This document shows, one piece after another, positions 8,949 to 18,399 of a stretch of DNA of 64,000 bases. The DNA lies in contig NZ_JACYTP010000009.1 in assembly GCF_014841115.1 (NCBI RefSeq), positions 1 to 64,000 on the forward strand. The letters run 5' to 3'. Each line of letters begins with the position of its first letter. Position 1 is the stretch's first letter. Under the pieces are notes generated by a model that worked only from the letters and a program-made list of their open reading frames with translations, searched no databases and had not been told where the DNA came from. This stretch comes from Photobacterium arenosum (GTDB lineage: Bacteria > Pseudomonadota > Gammaproteobacteria > Enterobacterales > Vibrionaceae). Both the position numbers and the translations under genes were made by a program.

Positions 8949-10783
8949 TGTCAGAAACCTTCGATGCAAAAAGTTTCCTGAAATCAGTCACAAACCAGCC
9001 TGGTGTATACCGGATGTATGACCAGGCTGGTGACGTTATTTATGTCGGTAAAGCCAAAGATCTGAAAAAACGGCTGGCGAGTTACTTCCGTGTTCAGGTG
9101 TCGAGTGAGAAGACCCGGGCGCTGGTACGCAACATCTGTAAAATCGATGTCACTGTTACGCACACCGAAACAGAAGCCCTGATCCTCGAGCATAACTACA
9201 TCAAGCAGTACCTCCCCAAATATAATGTACTGCTGCGCGATGATAAGTCTTACCCCTATATTTTTCTGAGCGGCCAGCATCATCCGAAACTGGCGGTTCA
9301 CCGGGGGGCGAAGAAACGCAAAGGCGAATACTTCGGCCCGTATCCGGATTCAGGCGCTGTCCGCCAAAGTCTGCACCTTCTTCAGAAAATCTTTCCTATC
9401 CGGCAATGTGAAGACTCGGTATATGCTAATCGCAGCCGTCCCTGCCTGATGTATCAGATTGGCCGTTGCCTTGGCCCTTGTGTGAAGGGGCTCGTCAGCG
9501 ATGAAGAGTATGCTGAGCAGGTCAATTTTGTTCGTCTTTTCTTGCAGGGCAAAGACCGTCAGGTGATCACTTCGCTGGTGGACAAAATGGAAGTGGCCAG
9601 TCAGCAGCTCGCGTTTGAGAAGGCGGCACGTTACCGGGATCAGATTCAGGCGTTGCGCCGAATTCAGGAGCAGCAATTTGTCAGCCAGGACAGCGACGAT
9701 GATCTGGATGTTATAGGTATCGCTCACGATAAAGGCATGGCGTGTATTCATGCCCTCTTCATCCGTCAGGGCAAGGTGCTGGGCAGCCGCAGTTATTTTC
9801 CGCGTATGCCAGCCGATACGGATATGAATGAGGTGATCACCAGCTTCATCAGTCAGTTCTATTTCAATCAGGCGGAAGGGCGGACCATTCCTTCCGTTAT
9901 TCTTGTCAGTGAATCATTGGGTGATGAACAGGCGGCCCTGTCTGCTGCGCTGACTGAAGTTGCAGGTCGTAAAGTCGAACTGCGTTCACAGGCCCGGGGC
10001 TATCGCGCCCGCTACCTGAAACTGGCGCAAACCAATGCCCTGACAGCATTAACCAGCAAACTCAACCATAAAATGACGGTTCATCAGCGTGTGACGGAAC
10101 TGCGTGAATTGCTGGGACTAGACTCACTTTCCCGTATGGAATGCTTTGACATCAGCCATACGATGGGCGAGAAAACGGTAGCGTCTTGTGTTGTCTTCAA
10201 TCAGGAAGGGCCGGTCAAGGCTGAGTATCGACGGTTTAACATTACCGGTATCACGGGCGGCGATGATTATGCTGCGATGGGACAAGTGTTGAATCGCAGG
10301 TATAGTAAACAGATTGATCCTGATAAGATCCCCGATATTATTTTTATCGACGGGGGCAAAGGGCAACTTTCCCGCGCCCATGAGGTTGTGAGTCCGTTGT
10401 GTAGTGACTGGCCAAAAAGGCCGCTGCTGGTGGGGGTGGCGAAGGGCACAACCCGAAAACCCGGCCTGGAAACTTTGTTGCTGGTCACCGGAGAAGAATT
10501 TTCATTGCCTGGCGATTCACCGGCGCTGCACTTAATTCAGCACATTCGTGATGAAAGCCATGATCATGCTATCAGTGGTCACAGGGCGCAGCGTGGAAAA
10601 GCCCGTAAACGAAGTACACTGGAAGATGTTGAAGGTATCGGGCCGAAACGCCGACAGGCATTGTTGAAGTACATGGGGGGATTACAGGAACTGAAACGCG
10701 CAAGCAGGGAAGAAATCGAAAAAGTGCCGGGCATAAGCCGATCTCTGGCCGAAAAAATATACGACGCATTGCAACACGGCTAG
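8948..10783 (+). CDS. uvrC: Excinuclease ABC subunit C
   Basis: Endonuclease of nucleotide excision repair that makes the 3' and then the 5' incision at UvrB-bound lesions. The 611-aa protein starts at GTG in TAGTG, sharing one base with the uvrY stop. Domains in order are GIY-YIG nuclease (about 16-95; [20 protein letters not shown]), a cysteine cluster [21 protein letters not shown] near 155-175, a UVR motif (about 203-238; [20 protein letters not shown]) that binds UvrB, an RNase H-like nuclease domain ([12 protein letters not shown] motif [17 protein letters not shown], about 395-540), and tandem helix-hairpin-helix motifs at the C-terminus ([13 protein letters not shown] and [12 protein letters not shown]). 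Length is normal and no key motif is missing. Confidence 0.97.
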   Translation: MSETFDAKSFLKSVTNQPGVYRMYDQAGDVIYVGKAKDLKKRLASYFRVQVSSEKTRALVRNICKIDVTVTHTETEALILEHNYIKQYLPKYNVLLRDDKSYPYIFLSGQHHPKLAVHRGAKKRKGEYFGPYPDSGAVRQSLHLLQKIFPIRQCEDSVYANRSRPCLMYQIGRCLGPCVKGLVSDEEYAEQVNFVRLFLQGKDRQVITSLVDKMEVASQQLAFEKAARYRDQIQALRRIQEQQFVSQDSDDDLDVIGIAHDKGMACIHALFIRQGKVLGSRSYFPRMPADTDMNEVITSFISQFYFNQAEGRTIPSVILVSESLGDEQAALSAALTEVAGRKVELRSQARGYRARYLKLAQTNALTALTSKLNHKMTVHQRVTELRELLGLDSLSRMECFDISHTMGEKTVASCVVFNQEGPVKAEYRRFNITGITGGDDYAAMGQVLNRRYSKQIDPDKIPDIIFIDGGKGQLSRAHEVVSPLCSDWPKRPLLVGVAKGTTRKPGLETLLLVTGEEFSLPGDSPALHLIQHIRDESHDHAISGHRAQRGKARKRSTLEDVEGIGPKRRQALLKYMGGLQELKRASREEIEKVPGISRSLAEKIYDALQHG

Positions 10784-10865
10784 CTTTGCGGCACCCTTAA
10801 GGTCTGTTTACAGCGGAAAGGCTTTCGTTGGCAGGCACAATACGTTAAACATAAGAACGAACAAT

Positions 10866-11423
10866 ATGCGCTTAACAATTCCAAATATCCTGAGTTTCAT
10901 CAGGCTGGTGCTCATTCCATTCTTCGTGATTACCTTCTACCTACCTTACGAATGGTCACCGTTTGCCACCGCTCTTATCTTCACCATAGCAGGTATCACA
11001 GATTGGTTTGACGGTTACCTGGCCCGTAAACTGAACCAGACGTCAAGATTCGGTGCTTTTATTGACCCGGTTGCCGATAAAGTCATGGTAGCAACGGCGC
11101 TGGTGCTGGTGACAGAACACTATCATTCGGTCTGGGTAACCATACCGGCGATTACCATGATAGGCAGAGAGATCATTATTTCAGCATTGCGCGAGTGGAT
11201 GGCTGAACTGGGCAAGCGTTCCAGTATTTCTGTTTCCTGGGTGGGCAAGGTGAAAACGGCCGCGCAGATGTTTGCTCTGGTGATGCTGATGTGGCATCCC
11301 AACGAGCTGTTGGAGACAGTGGGTTTTGTTGCCCTCTACATTGCAACAATTTTGACTTACTGGTCAATGTACCTGTATCTGAAAGCTGCAAAGGGTGATT
11401 TACTCCATCCCGACAATATGTGA
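10866..11423 (+). CDS. pgsA: CDP-diacylglycerol-glycerol-3-phosphate 3-phosphatidyltransferase
   Basis: Membrane enzyme that makes phosphatidylglycerol phosphate, the first committed step to phosphatidylglycerol and cardiolipin. The 185-aa sequence begins [18 protein letters not shown] and contains the CDP-alcohol phosphotransferase signature with the expected spacing: DWFDGYLAR, then [11 protein letters not shown]. Several hydrophobic segments (about 8-30, 90-110, 125-145 and 150-170) fit an integral membrane protein. It follows uvrC by 82 bp, the usual neighbourhood in Vibrionaceae and Enterobacteriaceae, and is closed by a strong terminator. Confidence 0.95.
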   Translation: MRLTIPNILSFIRLVLIPFFVITFYLPYEWSPFATALIFTIAGITDWFDGYLARKLNQTSRFGAFIDPVADKVMVATALVLVTEHYHSVWVTIPAITMIGREIIISALREWMAELGKRSSISVSWVGKVKTAAQMFALVMLMWHPNELLETVGFVALYIATILTYWSMYLYLKAAKGDLLHPDNM

Positions 11424-11448
11424 CAGAACAATCACCTACCTATTGATA

Positions 11449-11476
11449 GAAAGCGGCCTTGGCCGCTTTTCTTTTT
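11449..11476 (+). terminator. Rho-independent terminator after pgsA
   Basis: AAAGCGGCC (11450-11458) and GGCCGCTTT (11461-11469) form a 9-bp stem with a 2-nt loop followed by TCTTTTT. It ends the uvrY-uvrC-pgsA transcript. Confidence 0.9.
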
Positions 11477-11984
11477 CGCTTGTAACCAGTGTGTTGAAAC
11501 AAAGTAGATGAATTTTTTTATTCAATCGCAAATTCTGCTTGGCAATGAAAAGCGCAATATGTTATTTTTCGCGCAATCTCAGGGGGCAACATATCTGAGA
11601 CACATCCGTCATCATGAACTCAGGCTGATTGCATGTTGACGATCCGTAGGTACTGCTAGCGATGGCGCTGTCAGTAGAAGGGCATTAATAGTGCAATCTT
11701 GCGTAATGAAGCAAGGGCATCATTGAGGGAACCCAACTGTGAATACTTTAACGTCTCTAACCCAAATCAGCTTTGTCTTACCCAATTGCAGTATTATTAC
11801 TGAGCCTTGATCGTCCGATCACCATGTCTTCAGCTGACTATCTATCAAACTACAGTGATGTTTATCGCTGGGGTTGTTAGTTGTGTGCTGAGTGCGCTTT
11901 ACCGATAAGTTACTGACTTATCAATGTCTTTTATACTCAAAAGTACCACCTTTGGTGGGCTTCACTATTTTGGATTAAAAACCA
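11477..11984 (+). promoter_or_regulatory. Long leader or promoter region of the norspermidine operon
   Basis: About 500 bp with no credible gene on either strand. Two hairpins stand close to the coding start. GATAAGT-TACTG-ACTTATC-type pairing lies around 11903-11921. A CCACC-TTT-GGTGG hairpin, with AAG/CTT flanks, lies around 11941-11963, followed by CACTATTTT, only about 25 nt before the ATG. The ribosome binding site is weak (GGAT about 9 nt upstream). The length and the hairpins suggest regulation in the leader. No known riboswitch was recognised. Confidence 0.4.
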
Positions 11985-14870
11985 ATGAGTAATGTGTTTG
12001 ATTTTGACGATGTCAAGCATGCGTCCAATGTTCCTGTAGTTCATGACCTGTATGACCTGACCCCAGATGAGTTGCTGCTCAGTCAGGAGCATTATGAGTC
12101 CGAAGTTCGCTCTTATCCGCGTCGTTTGCCGCTGGCGATTATGAAAGCGACAGGTGTATTGGTTGAAGACAGTCGTGGCCAGGTCTTTCTGGACTGCCTG
12201 GCAGGCGCAGGTACTCTGGCCCTGGGTTACAACCATCCTGAGATTAACCAAGCAATCATTGACCAGCTGAATGCGGGTATCCCGTATCAGACGCTGGACA
12301 TGACGACACCAGTAAAAGATAAATTTATCCGTGAAGTGATGAACTTCCTGCCGGATGAGTTTGCTGCCAATGCTCGCATTCAATTCTGCGGTCCGTCTGG
12401 AGCAGACGCTGTAGAAGCGGCTATCAAGCTGGCCAAGCAAACCACTGGCCGTAACGTGATGATGGCCTTCCATGGCGCGTACCACGGTATGACCAACGGT
12501 ACTATGGCCATGATGGGCAACCTGAACACCAAGGCACGCCGCCAGGGTCTGATGGCTGACGTCCACTTCATGCCGTTCCCGTACAGCCTGCGCTGCCCGT
12601 TTGGCATCGGCGGTGATGAAGGGGCGAAACAAACGCTGCGTTATCTCGAGCGTATGCTGAACGATGATGAGAGTGGCGTACAAAAGCCGGCTGCGATCAT
12701 TGTTGAACCCGTACAGGGTGAGGGCGGTGTGATTCCTGCTCCGGCATTCTGGCTGCGTGAACTGCGCCGTATTACCAAAGAACACGGCATCCTGCTGATT
12801 TTTGATGAAATTCAGTGTGGTATCGGTAAAACCGGTTTCAATTTCGCGTTCGAAGAATCTGGCATTACCCCAGACATCCTGTGCTTGTCTAAAGCTGTGG
12901 GTGGCGGTTTGCCTATGTCTGTGCTGATTTTCGACAAGTCGGTTGACACCTGGCGTCCGGGTGAACACACAGGCACTTTCCGCGGCAATCAGCTGGCGAT
13001 GGCAACTGGTGCGAAAGCACTGGAAATTATCCGTCGTGACAACCTGGTTGAGCATGCCCGCGTGGCGGGTCAGTACCTGCGCGAAGGTCTGGAGCGCATT
13101 GCTACTTACGTTGACTGCATCGGCGAAGTGCGTGGCAAAGGCCTGATGCTGGGTGTTGAGATCGTCAAAGGCGGCAAGAAAAACAAATTCGGCGAGCCGG
13201 AAGCGGATCCTCAACTGACAATGCAAATTCAGCGTGCTGCGCTGGAGCGCGGTTTGATCATCGAAAAAGGCGGTCGTCAGGGTTCTGTACTGCGCTTCCT
13301 GCCACCTTTGATCATCAGCCTGGAGCAAATTGATTTTGCGCTGGATGCACTGAGCAAAGCGATTATCGCTACTGCCGGTCCAGCGAAAGTGGTTGAAAAG
13401 TCAGCGGCCAGCGATGCCGACAAATGGCGCTCATTCTTCATCCAAACCGGTGAAGGTGGTGCTGATCAGTTCGAAGCTGCGCTGAACCAGACAACCAAAG
13501 TACTGAAACAAGTATTTGAAAGTACCACTGCGCCGTACTCAGGTATGGAGCCACAGGTGCTGAAAAACCTGATCAACAATATTGAATTGAATGATCAGCA
13601 ACTGCCGTTGGATGCTGTGATTGACCAGGCTGGCGAGTTGATTGCCAAAAACTCAATCATTGTTCAGCATCCTAACTGCATTGCGCACCTGCACACGCCA
13701 CCACTGGTACCGGCTGTAGCGGCTGAAGCATTCATTGCGGCTCTGAATCAGTCTATGGATTCATGGGATCAGTCAACGGCTGCCACCTTTGTTGAGCAGA
13801 AAGTGGTCGACTGGCTGTGCGGTGTCTATGGTTACGACAAGCAAGCTGATGGTGTATTCACCAGTGGTGGTACACAGAGCAACCTGATGGGTCTGTTGCT
13901 GGCACGTGACCGGTTTGCAGATATCCAGTCGGGCCATAACATTCAGAAGCAAGGTCTGCCTGAGTATGCTGGCAAGATGCGCATTCTGTGCTCGAAGAAA
14001 TCGCACTTCACCGTACAGAAGTCCGCTTCGCTGATGGGCCTGGGTGAGCATGCGGTAGAAACCGTGGATACGCATCCGGACGGCACCATCAAACTGGCAT
14101 CGCTGGTTACGCGTATTGATGAACTCAAGCGTGATGGTTTGCTGCCGTTTGCGGTAGTGGGTACAGCGGGTACAACAGACCACGGTGCGATTGATGATCT
14201 GGATGGTCTGGCTGATATCGCCGCTCAGAACAAGATGTGGCTGCATGTAGACGGTGCTTACGGTGGTGCGCTGATCCTCAGCCGTCACAAAACGCGTCTG
14301 CATGGCATAGAGCGTGCGGATTCGATCAGCGTGGACTTCCACAAGCTGTTTTATCAACCAATCAGCTGTGGTGCGGTGATCATCAAAGACAAGAGTAACT
14401 TCAAGTATCTGCTGCACCATGCAGATTACCTGAACCGCGAAGACGATGTCGTGCCTAACCTGGTTGATAAGTCTATCGCGACGACCAAGCGTTTTGATGC
14501 ACTGAAAGTACTGATGACAATGCAAGCTGTCGGCACACATTCACTGGGTGCCATGTATGACCACCTGCTGGGTCAGACACAACAGGTTGCAGACATGATT
14601 AACCAGTCAGAAGAGTTTGAACTGCTGGCTGATCCTGCGCTGTCGACAGTACTGTTCCGCCATGTCGGAAATACCGAGGCTGATCTCGACAAATTGAATA
14701 AAAAATTGCGTTTTGAGGCCCTGGTGAAAGGTGTTGCAGTATTGGGTGAAACCGTAGTTGATGGCAAAATTGCCCTCAAGCTTACGATTCTCAACCCATG
14801 TCTGACCATGGCAGATTTTGAGAACCTGCTAAATGAAGTTAACCAGCTTGCTTGTTCACTGGTTGACTGA
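11985..14870 (+). CDS. Fused diaminobutyrate-2-oxoglutarate aminotransferase / L-2,4-diaminobutyrate decarboxylase
   Basis: A bifunctional PLP protein of 961 aa. The first half converts aspartate semialdehyde to L-2,4-diaminobutyrate. The second decarboxylates it to 1,3-diaminopropane, the precursor of norspermidine. Residues about 10-455 are a class III aminotransferase (LIFDEIQCGIGKTGF, then CLSKAVGGG with PLP lysine K303). Residues about 500-955 are a group II PLP decarboxylase (GGTQSNLMGLLLAR; LHVDGAYGGALIL; and SVDFHKLFYQP with PLP lysine K787). In most bacteria these are two genes (dat and ddc). The fusion is known from Vibrio (the VC1625 type). It is first in a three-gene rightward operon with the carboxynorspermidine enzymes. 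A 12-bp stem-loop follows the stop codon. Confidence 0.94.
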   Translation: MSNVFDFDDVKHASNVPVVHDLYDLTPDELLLSQEHYESEVRSYPRRLPLAIMKATGVLVEDSRGQVFLDCLAGAGTLALGYNHPEINQAIIDQLNAGIPYQTLDMTTPVKDKFIREVMNFLPDEFAANARIQFCGPSGADAVEAAIKLAKQTTGRNVMMAFHGAYHGMTNGTMAMMGNLNTKARRQGLMADVHFMPFPYSLRCPFGIGGDEGAKQTLRYLERMLNDDESGVQKPAAIIVEPVQGEGGVIPAPAFWLRELRRITKEHGILLIFDEIQCGIGKTGFNFAFEESGITPDILCLSKAVGGGLPMSVLIFDKSVDTWRPGEHTGTFRGNQLAMATGAKALEIIRRDNLVEHARVAGQYLREGLERIATYVDCIGEVRGKGLMLGVEIVKGGKKNKFGEPEADPQLTMQIQRAALERGLIIEKGGRQGSVLRFLPPLIISLEQIDFALDALSKAIIATAGPAKVVEKSAASDADKWRSFFIQTGEGGADQFEAALNQTTKVLKQVFESTTAPYSGMEPQVLKNLINNIELNDQQLPLDAVIDQAGELIAKNSIIVQHPNCIAHLHTPPLVPAVAAEAFIAALNQSMDSWDQSTAATFVEQKVVDWLCGVYGYDKQADGVFTSGGTQSNLMGLLLARDRFADIQSGHNIQKQGLPEYAGKMRILCSKKSHFTVQKSASLMGLGEHAVETVDTHPDGTIKLASLVTRIDELKRDGLLPFAVVGTAGTTDHGAIDDLDGLADIAAQNKMWLHVDGAYGGALILSRHKTRLHGIERADSISVDFHKLFYQPISCGAVIIKDKSNFKYLLHHADYLNREDDVVPNLVDKSIATTKRFDALKVLMTMQAVGTHSLGAMYDHLLGQTQQVADMINQSEEFELLADPALSTVLFRHVGNTEADLDKLNKKLRFEALVKGVAVLGETVVDGKIALKLTILNPCLTMADFENLLNEVNQLACSLVD

Positions 14871-14877
14871 ATGACGT

Positions 14878-14906
14878 GGCTTGCTCCAGTGGGGCTGGAG
14901 CAAGCC
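14878..14906 (+). other. Strong intra-operon stem-loop
   Basis: GGCTTGCTCCAG (14878-14889) pairs perfectly over 12 bp with CTGGAGCAAGCC (14895-14906) around a TGGGG loop. Only AATGTTTTAT follows, a poor T-run, so it is more likely a partial terminator or mRNA-stabilising element that sets the ratio between the fusion enzyme and the next gene. Confidence 0.7.
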
Positions 14907-14939
14907 AATGTTTTATCTGAAGAAGACGGAATGAATTAA

Positions 14940-16184
14940 ATGGCAATTTTACAAATCGGTGCTGGGGGTGTTGGCTGGGTTATTGCCCATAAAGCTGCTC
15001 AAAACAATGATGTGTTAGGTGATATTACTATCGCTTCGCGTACTGTGAACAAGTGCGAACAGATCATTGAATCCATCAAGGGTCGCAACAATATGAAAGA
15101 TCCAGGCAAGAAGCTTGAGGCTCGTGCCGTGGATGCTGACGATGTCGATGCCCTGGTGGCACTGATCAAAGAGGTTCAGCCAGATCTTGTTATTAACGCT
15201 GGTCCTCCTTGGGTTAACGTTGCAATCATGGAAGCCTGTTATCAGGCGAAAGTGTCCTATTTGGATACATCAGTGGCAGTTGACCTTTGTAGCGAAGGCC
15301 AGCAAGTGCCAGAAGCCTATGACCCTCAGTGGGCTTTCCGTGACAAATTTGCACAAGCGGGTATCACAGGTATTTTGGGTGCCGGTTTCGATCCGGGTGT
15401 CGTCAGCGTCTTTGCTGCCTATGCAGTGAAGCACCTGTTCGATGAGATTGATTCTATCGACGTGATGGACGTCAACGCCGGCGATCACGGCAAGAAATTT
15501 GCAACTAACTTCGATCCTGAAACCAATATGCTGGAAATTCAGGGCGACTCTTTCTACTGGGAAGACGGCGAGTGGAAGCAGGTTGGCTGTCACACCCGCA
15601 TGATGGAATTTGATTTCCCGCTGGTCGGCTCACAAAAAGTGTACTCCATGGCGCACGACGAAGTGCGTTCAATGAAAGAATTCATCCCGGCAAAACGCAT
15701 CGAATTCTGGATGGGCTTTGGTGACAGTTACCTGAACTATTTCAACTGCATGCGCGATATCGGTTTGCTGAGTCCTGAACCTGTCACTCTGGGTGACGGT
15801 ACGGTTGTTGAGCCACTGAAAGTGCTGAAAGCTTTGCTGCCTGATCCAACCACACTGGCACCGGGTTACACAGGTAAAACCTGTATCGGTACCTGGGTGC
15901 AGGGTACCAAAAGTGGCGAGCCTCGCAGTGTGTTCATCTACAACAACGCTGATCATGAAGTGGCTTACAAAGATGTTGAGCATCAGGCGATTGCCTACAC
16001 GACAGGTGTCCCTGCGATCACTGCGGCATTGCAGTTCTTTGCCGGAAAATGGGCCGATGCCGGTGTGTTCAATATGGAGCAGCTGGATCCGGATCCATTC
16101 CTGGCAACCATGCCGAAAATTGGCCTGGACTGGCATGTTCAGGAGCTGGAACCTCGCCAGCCACTGATTAATATTCTCAAGTAA
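14940..16184 (+). CDS. Carboxynorspermidine dehydrogenase (synthase)
   Basis: NADPH-dependent enzyme that joins 1,3-diaminopropane and aspartate semialdehyde into carboxynorspermidine. It belongs to the saccharopine dehydrogenase/homospermidine synthase-like fold. The 414-aa product opens with a Rossmann glycine motif (LQIGAGGVGWVIA, about 4-16). It carries INAGPPWVNVAIMEAC, LDTSVA and GAGFDPGVVSVFA, all typical of this family. Position between the diaminobutyrate fusion and the carboxynorspermidine decarboxylase fixes the substrate (the VC1624-VC1623 order in Vibrio cholerae). The ribosome binding site is weak (GAAGACGGA about 10 nt upstream). A stem-loop follows the stop. Confidence 0.94.
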   Translation: MAILQIGAGGVGWVIAHKAAQNNDVLGDITIASRTVNKCEQIIESIKGRNNMKDPGKKLEARAVDADDVDALVALIKEVQPDLVINAGPPWVNVAIMEACYQAKVSYLDTSVAVDLCSEGQQVPEAYDPQWAFRDKFAQAGITGILGAGFDPGVVSVFAAYAVKHLFDEIDSIDVMDVNAGDHGKKFATNFDPETNMLEIQGDSFYWEDGEWKQVGCHTRMMEFDFPLVGSQKVYSMAHDEVRSMKEFIPAKRIEFWMGFGDSYLNYFNCMRDIGLLSPEPVTLGDGTVVEPLKVLKALLPDPTTLAPGYTGKTCIGTWVQGTKSGEPRSVFIYNNADHEVAYKDVEHQAIAYTTGVPAITAALQFFAGKWADAGVFNMEQLDPDPFLATMPKIGLDWHVQELEPRQPLINILK

Positions 16185-16212
16185 GTCACCGACTGTTGAG
16201 TTAACCATATTC

Positions 16213-16247
16213 AAGCCGGCGTTGGAAACGACACCGGCTTCTTTAGA
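16213..16247 (+). other. Stem-loop between carboxynorspermidine synthase and nspC
   Basis: AAGCCGG pairs with CCGGCTT across CGTTGGAAACGACA, which can pair further inside. CTTTAG follows, not a real T-tract. It is probably a weak terminator or processing signal within the operon. Confidence 0.5.
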
Positions 16248-16261
16248 TAGAAGCTTAGAAT

Positions 16262-17395
16262 ATGCAGCATCCTGAATTAAAAACCCCGTATTTCATGATT
16301 GATGAGAGCAAACTGATCCGCAATCTTGAAATTGCCAAGAAACTGAAAGAACTGTCCGGCGTTAAACTGGTTCTGGCCCTGAAGTGTTTCTCTACCTGGG
16401 GTGTGTTTGACATCATCAAACCGTACCTGGACGGCACCACCAGCAGCGGCCCGTTTGAAGTGAAGCTGGGTTATGACACCTTCGGTGGCGAAACGCATGC
16501 CTACAGCGTGGGTTACAGCGAAGATGACGTCAAAGAAGTCGCGGATATCTGCGATAAAATGATTTTTAACTCGCAAAATCAGCTGGCAGCGCACCGTCAC
16601 CTGGTGGAAGGCAAGGCTGAACTGGGCCTGCGCCTTAACCCTGGTGTCAGCTATGCAGGTCAGGATCTGGCCGACCCGGCACGTCAGTTTTCTCGTCTGG
16701 GCGTACAGGTTAATCACATCAACCCGGAAGTATTTAGCAGTATCGATGGTGTGATGTTCCACATGAATTGTGAAAACAAAGATGTAGATGCCTTTATTCG
16801 TTTGCTGGATGATATTTCTGAGCAGTTCGGTACGTATCTGGACCAGCTGAAATGGGTGAGCCTGGGGGGCGGTGTCTTCTTCACCTGGCCGGGCTACGAT
16901 GTTGAGAAACTGGCCGCAGCACTGAAAGCGTTTTCTGACAAACACGGCGTTCAGCTGTATCTGGAGCCGGGCGAAGCTATCATTACTCAAACCACAGATC
17001 TGGTGGTGACTGTGGTTGATATCGTAGAAAACGAGCTCAAAACAGCTATCGTCGACAGTGCGACAGAAGCGCACCGTCTGGATACCTTGATCTATAACGA
17101 ACCTGCTTCGATCCTCGGCGCCAGCGAGAGTGGTGATCACCGTTACGTGATTGGCAGTTGCTCGTGTCTGGCCGGTGATCAGTTCTGTGTCACCCAGTTT
17201 GATCAGCCGCTGGAAATTGGTCAGCGTCTGCACATCCTGGACAGTGCCGGTTACACCATGGTGAAACTGAACTGGTTCAACGGCCTGAAAATGCCGTCGA
17301 TTTACTGCCAGCGTGCGAATGGCGAAGTACAAAAGCTGAATGAATTCGGCTATGAAGACTTCAAACGCTCGTTGTCGCAGTGGTCGGTTAGTTAA
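16262..17395 (+). CDS. nspC: Carboxynorspermidine decarboxylase
   Basis: PLP enzyme of the alanine racemase-fold (fold III) decarboxylases. It removes CO2 from carboxynorspermidine to give norspermidine, a polyamine that in Vibrio controls biofilm formation through NspS/MbaA. The 377-aa protein has its PLP lysine at K41 in [10 protein letters not shown], a glycine-rich phosphate site (VSLGGGVFF), and the C-terminal active-site segment [10 protein letters not shown]. The EPGEAI motif is also seen. The length is normal for NspC and shorter than LysA. It is the last gene of the operon and is followed by a canonical terminator. Identity is supported by both motif and context. Confidence 0.96.
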   Translation: MQHPELKTPYFMIDESKLIRNLEIAKKLKELSGVKLVLALKCFSTWGVFDIIKPYLDGTTSSGPFEVKLGYDTFGGETHAYSVGYSEDDVKEVADICDKMIFNSQNQLAAHRHLVEGKAELGLRLNPGVSYAGQDLADPARQFSRLGVQVNHINPEVFSSIDGVMFHMNCENKDVDAFIRLLDDISEQFGTYLDQLKWVSLGGGVFFTWPGYDVEKLAAALKAFSDKHGVQLYLEPGEAIITQTTDLVVTVVDIVENELKTAIVDSATEAHRLDTLIYNEPASILGASESGDHRYVIGSCSCLAGDQFCVTQFDQPLEIGQRLHILDSAGYTMVKLNWFNGLKMPSIYCQRANGEVQKLNEFGYEDFKRSLSQWSVS

Positions 17396-17418
17396 GATTC
17401 TGCCCAAACGAAAAATAG

Positions 17419-17450
17419 AAGGCCGGTTACTGACCGGCCTTTGTTTTATC
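17419..17450 (+). terminator. Rho-independent terminator after nspC
   Basis: AAGGCCGGT (17419-17427) and ACCGGCCTT (17433-17441) form a 9-bp stem with a TACTG loop, then TTGTTTTATC. Confidence 0.9.
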
Positions 17451-17597
17451 GGCGCCATCAACACTTTGGTGCAGTTTTTAACTGCTTGAGAGAAAATTTG
17501 AACAATTAAACCCAAAATATCAATTAGTGTTTGACTCAAATTTTAAAATCAGTAAATTAGCATTCGCACCGCAGTCAATGAAGCGGTATCACAAAAT

Positions 17598-17671
17598 GGC
17601 GCGTTGGCAGAGTGGCTATGCAGCGGATTGCAAATCCGTGGACCTCGGTTCGACTCCGGGACGCGCCTCCA
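17598..17671 (+). tRNA. tRNA-Cys (anticodon GCA)
   Basis: A 74-nt cloverleaf with encoded CCA end. The acceptor stem GGCGCGT pairs with ACGCGCC. The anticodon loop in GGATTGCAAATCC carries GCA. The T-arm has CGGTTCGACTCCGGG. The sequence is close to E. coli tRNA-Cys as recalled. It stands alone here. A terminator follows about 45 bp downstream. Confidence 0.97.
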
Positions 17672-17716
17672 TATTTCACCACGCTGAACTATTCAGCCTG
17701 GTTGTGCAAAACAGAC

Positions 17717-17744
17717 AAAAGCCAGCATTTCAGCTGGCTTTTTT
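17717..17744 (+). terminator. Rho-independent terminator after tRNA-Cys
   Basis: AAAAGCCAGC (17717-17726) and GCTGGCTTTT (17733-17742) form a 10-bp stem and the arm ends in six T. With A residues on its left flank it could also serve the leftward dsbA-like gene that ends just beyond. Confidence 0.88.
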
Positions 17745-17769
17745 GTACCTTCGAAAAGTCGTCATCTTG

Positions 17770-18399
17770 TTAGCCGGACAGCGAAGCCCAGTAGGCCGCC
17801 CATTCTGCTGGCTTGCCGAAATAGGCCTGTAGCGGGATATGTTTCAATTGCCCGTCCTGCTCAACCGTCATTGACGGATAGCCGCTCAGCTGATGTTGCC
17901 TCATCAGGTTTGCCGTGCGGGCAATAACGGCATCTTCATTCGCCGTGATGAGCGCTTGATGCCAGATCTCAGCCGGAATGCCTATCTCGGCTGCCAGCCC
18001 GGTTAATACTTTTTCATCATGCACCGTCTCGCCTTGCTGATAATGGGCAAGCTGGATCCGTTTGAGCATCTCTAACGCCGATTTCCCGCATTGCCCGGCT
18101 GCCAGAATGGCACGTACCGGCACGATGGAATCAAGAACCACAGTGTCTGCATGTCGCATCTTTGTCTGATAGGCATCGCCAAAGATGACGCCACTCAGGG
18201 CGTGGATACGTTGATCACTGTCGAGAAAGTGCTGGCGGCTCGCTTTGTCGAGTGCTCTGCTGTCAAACAAGCCTCCGGGATGCAGCATAAGCTCAATATC
18301 ATCGCGCTCAGCCAGGTGTTCAATCAGCGGGCCGGCGCCGAAGCACCAGCCGCAAAGTGGGTCGTAAAAGTAATGGACCGTCACGCCAGTATTTACCAT
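17770..18399 (-). CDS. DsbA-family thioredoxin-fold protein with CGWC motif
   Basis: The 209-aa product belongs to the cytosolic DsbA/FrnE-like oxidoreductase group. It begins with VTVHYFYDPLCGWCFGAGPL, placing the redox pair at C16 and C19. It carries the helical insert typical of DSBA-like proteins and ends with a cis-proline-like SGYPSMTVEQDG segment near residue 175. No signal peptide is seen, so it should act in the cytosol. It overlaps the end of the upstream MBL-like gene by 7 bp, and GGGAGAG sits 5 nt before the ATG, so the two are co-translated. The substrate is unknown. A LysR regulator is divergent from the pair. Confidence 0.82.
   Translation of the reverse strand: MVNTGVTVHYFYDPLCGWCFGAGPLIEHLAERDDIELMLHPGGLFDSRALDKASRQHFLDSDQRIHALSGVIFGDAYQTKMRHADTVVLDSIVPVRAILAAGQCGKSALEMLKRIQLAHYQQGETVHDEKVLTGLAAEIGIPAEIWHQALITANEDAVIARTANLMRQHQLSGYPSMTVEQDGQLKHIPLQAYFGKPAEWAAYWASLSG

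Noticed and set aside
11477..11984. CsrB/CsrC-type RNA or a known riboswitch before the norspermidine operon
   Set aside because: No series of GGA-containing hairpin loops and no recognised aptamer core; left only as an unexplained leader.
11937..13328. Leftward 463-codon frame opposite the aminotransferase half of the fusion gene
   Set aside because: It lies antisense to a clearly conserved enzyme and shows no family motif; a codon-bias shadow.
16277..17539. Leftward 420-codon frame opposite nspC
   Set aside because: Antisense shadow of nspC that even runs through the operon terminator; no domain.
17598..17671. tRNA-Cys as an integration site of a genomic island
   Set aside because: No integrase gene and no repeat of the tRNA 3' end was seen within the following genes. 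The flanking genes look like ordinary chromosomal genes.
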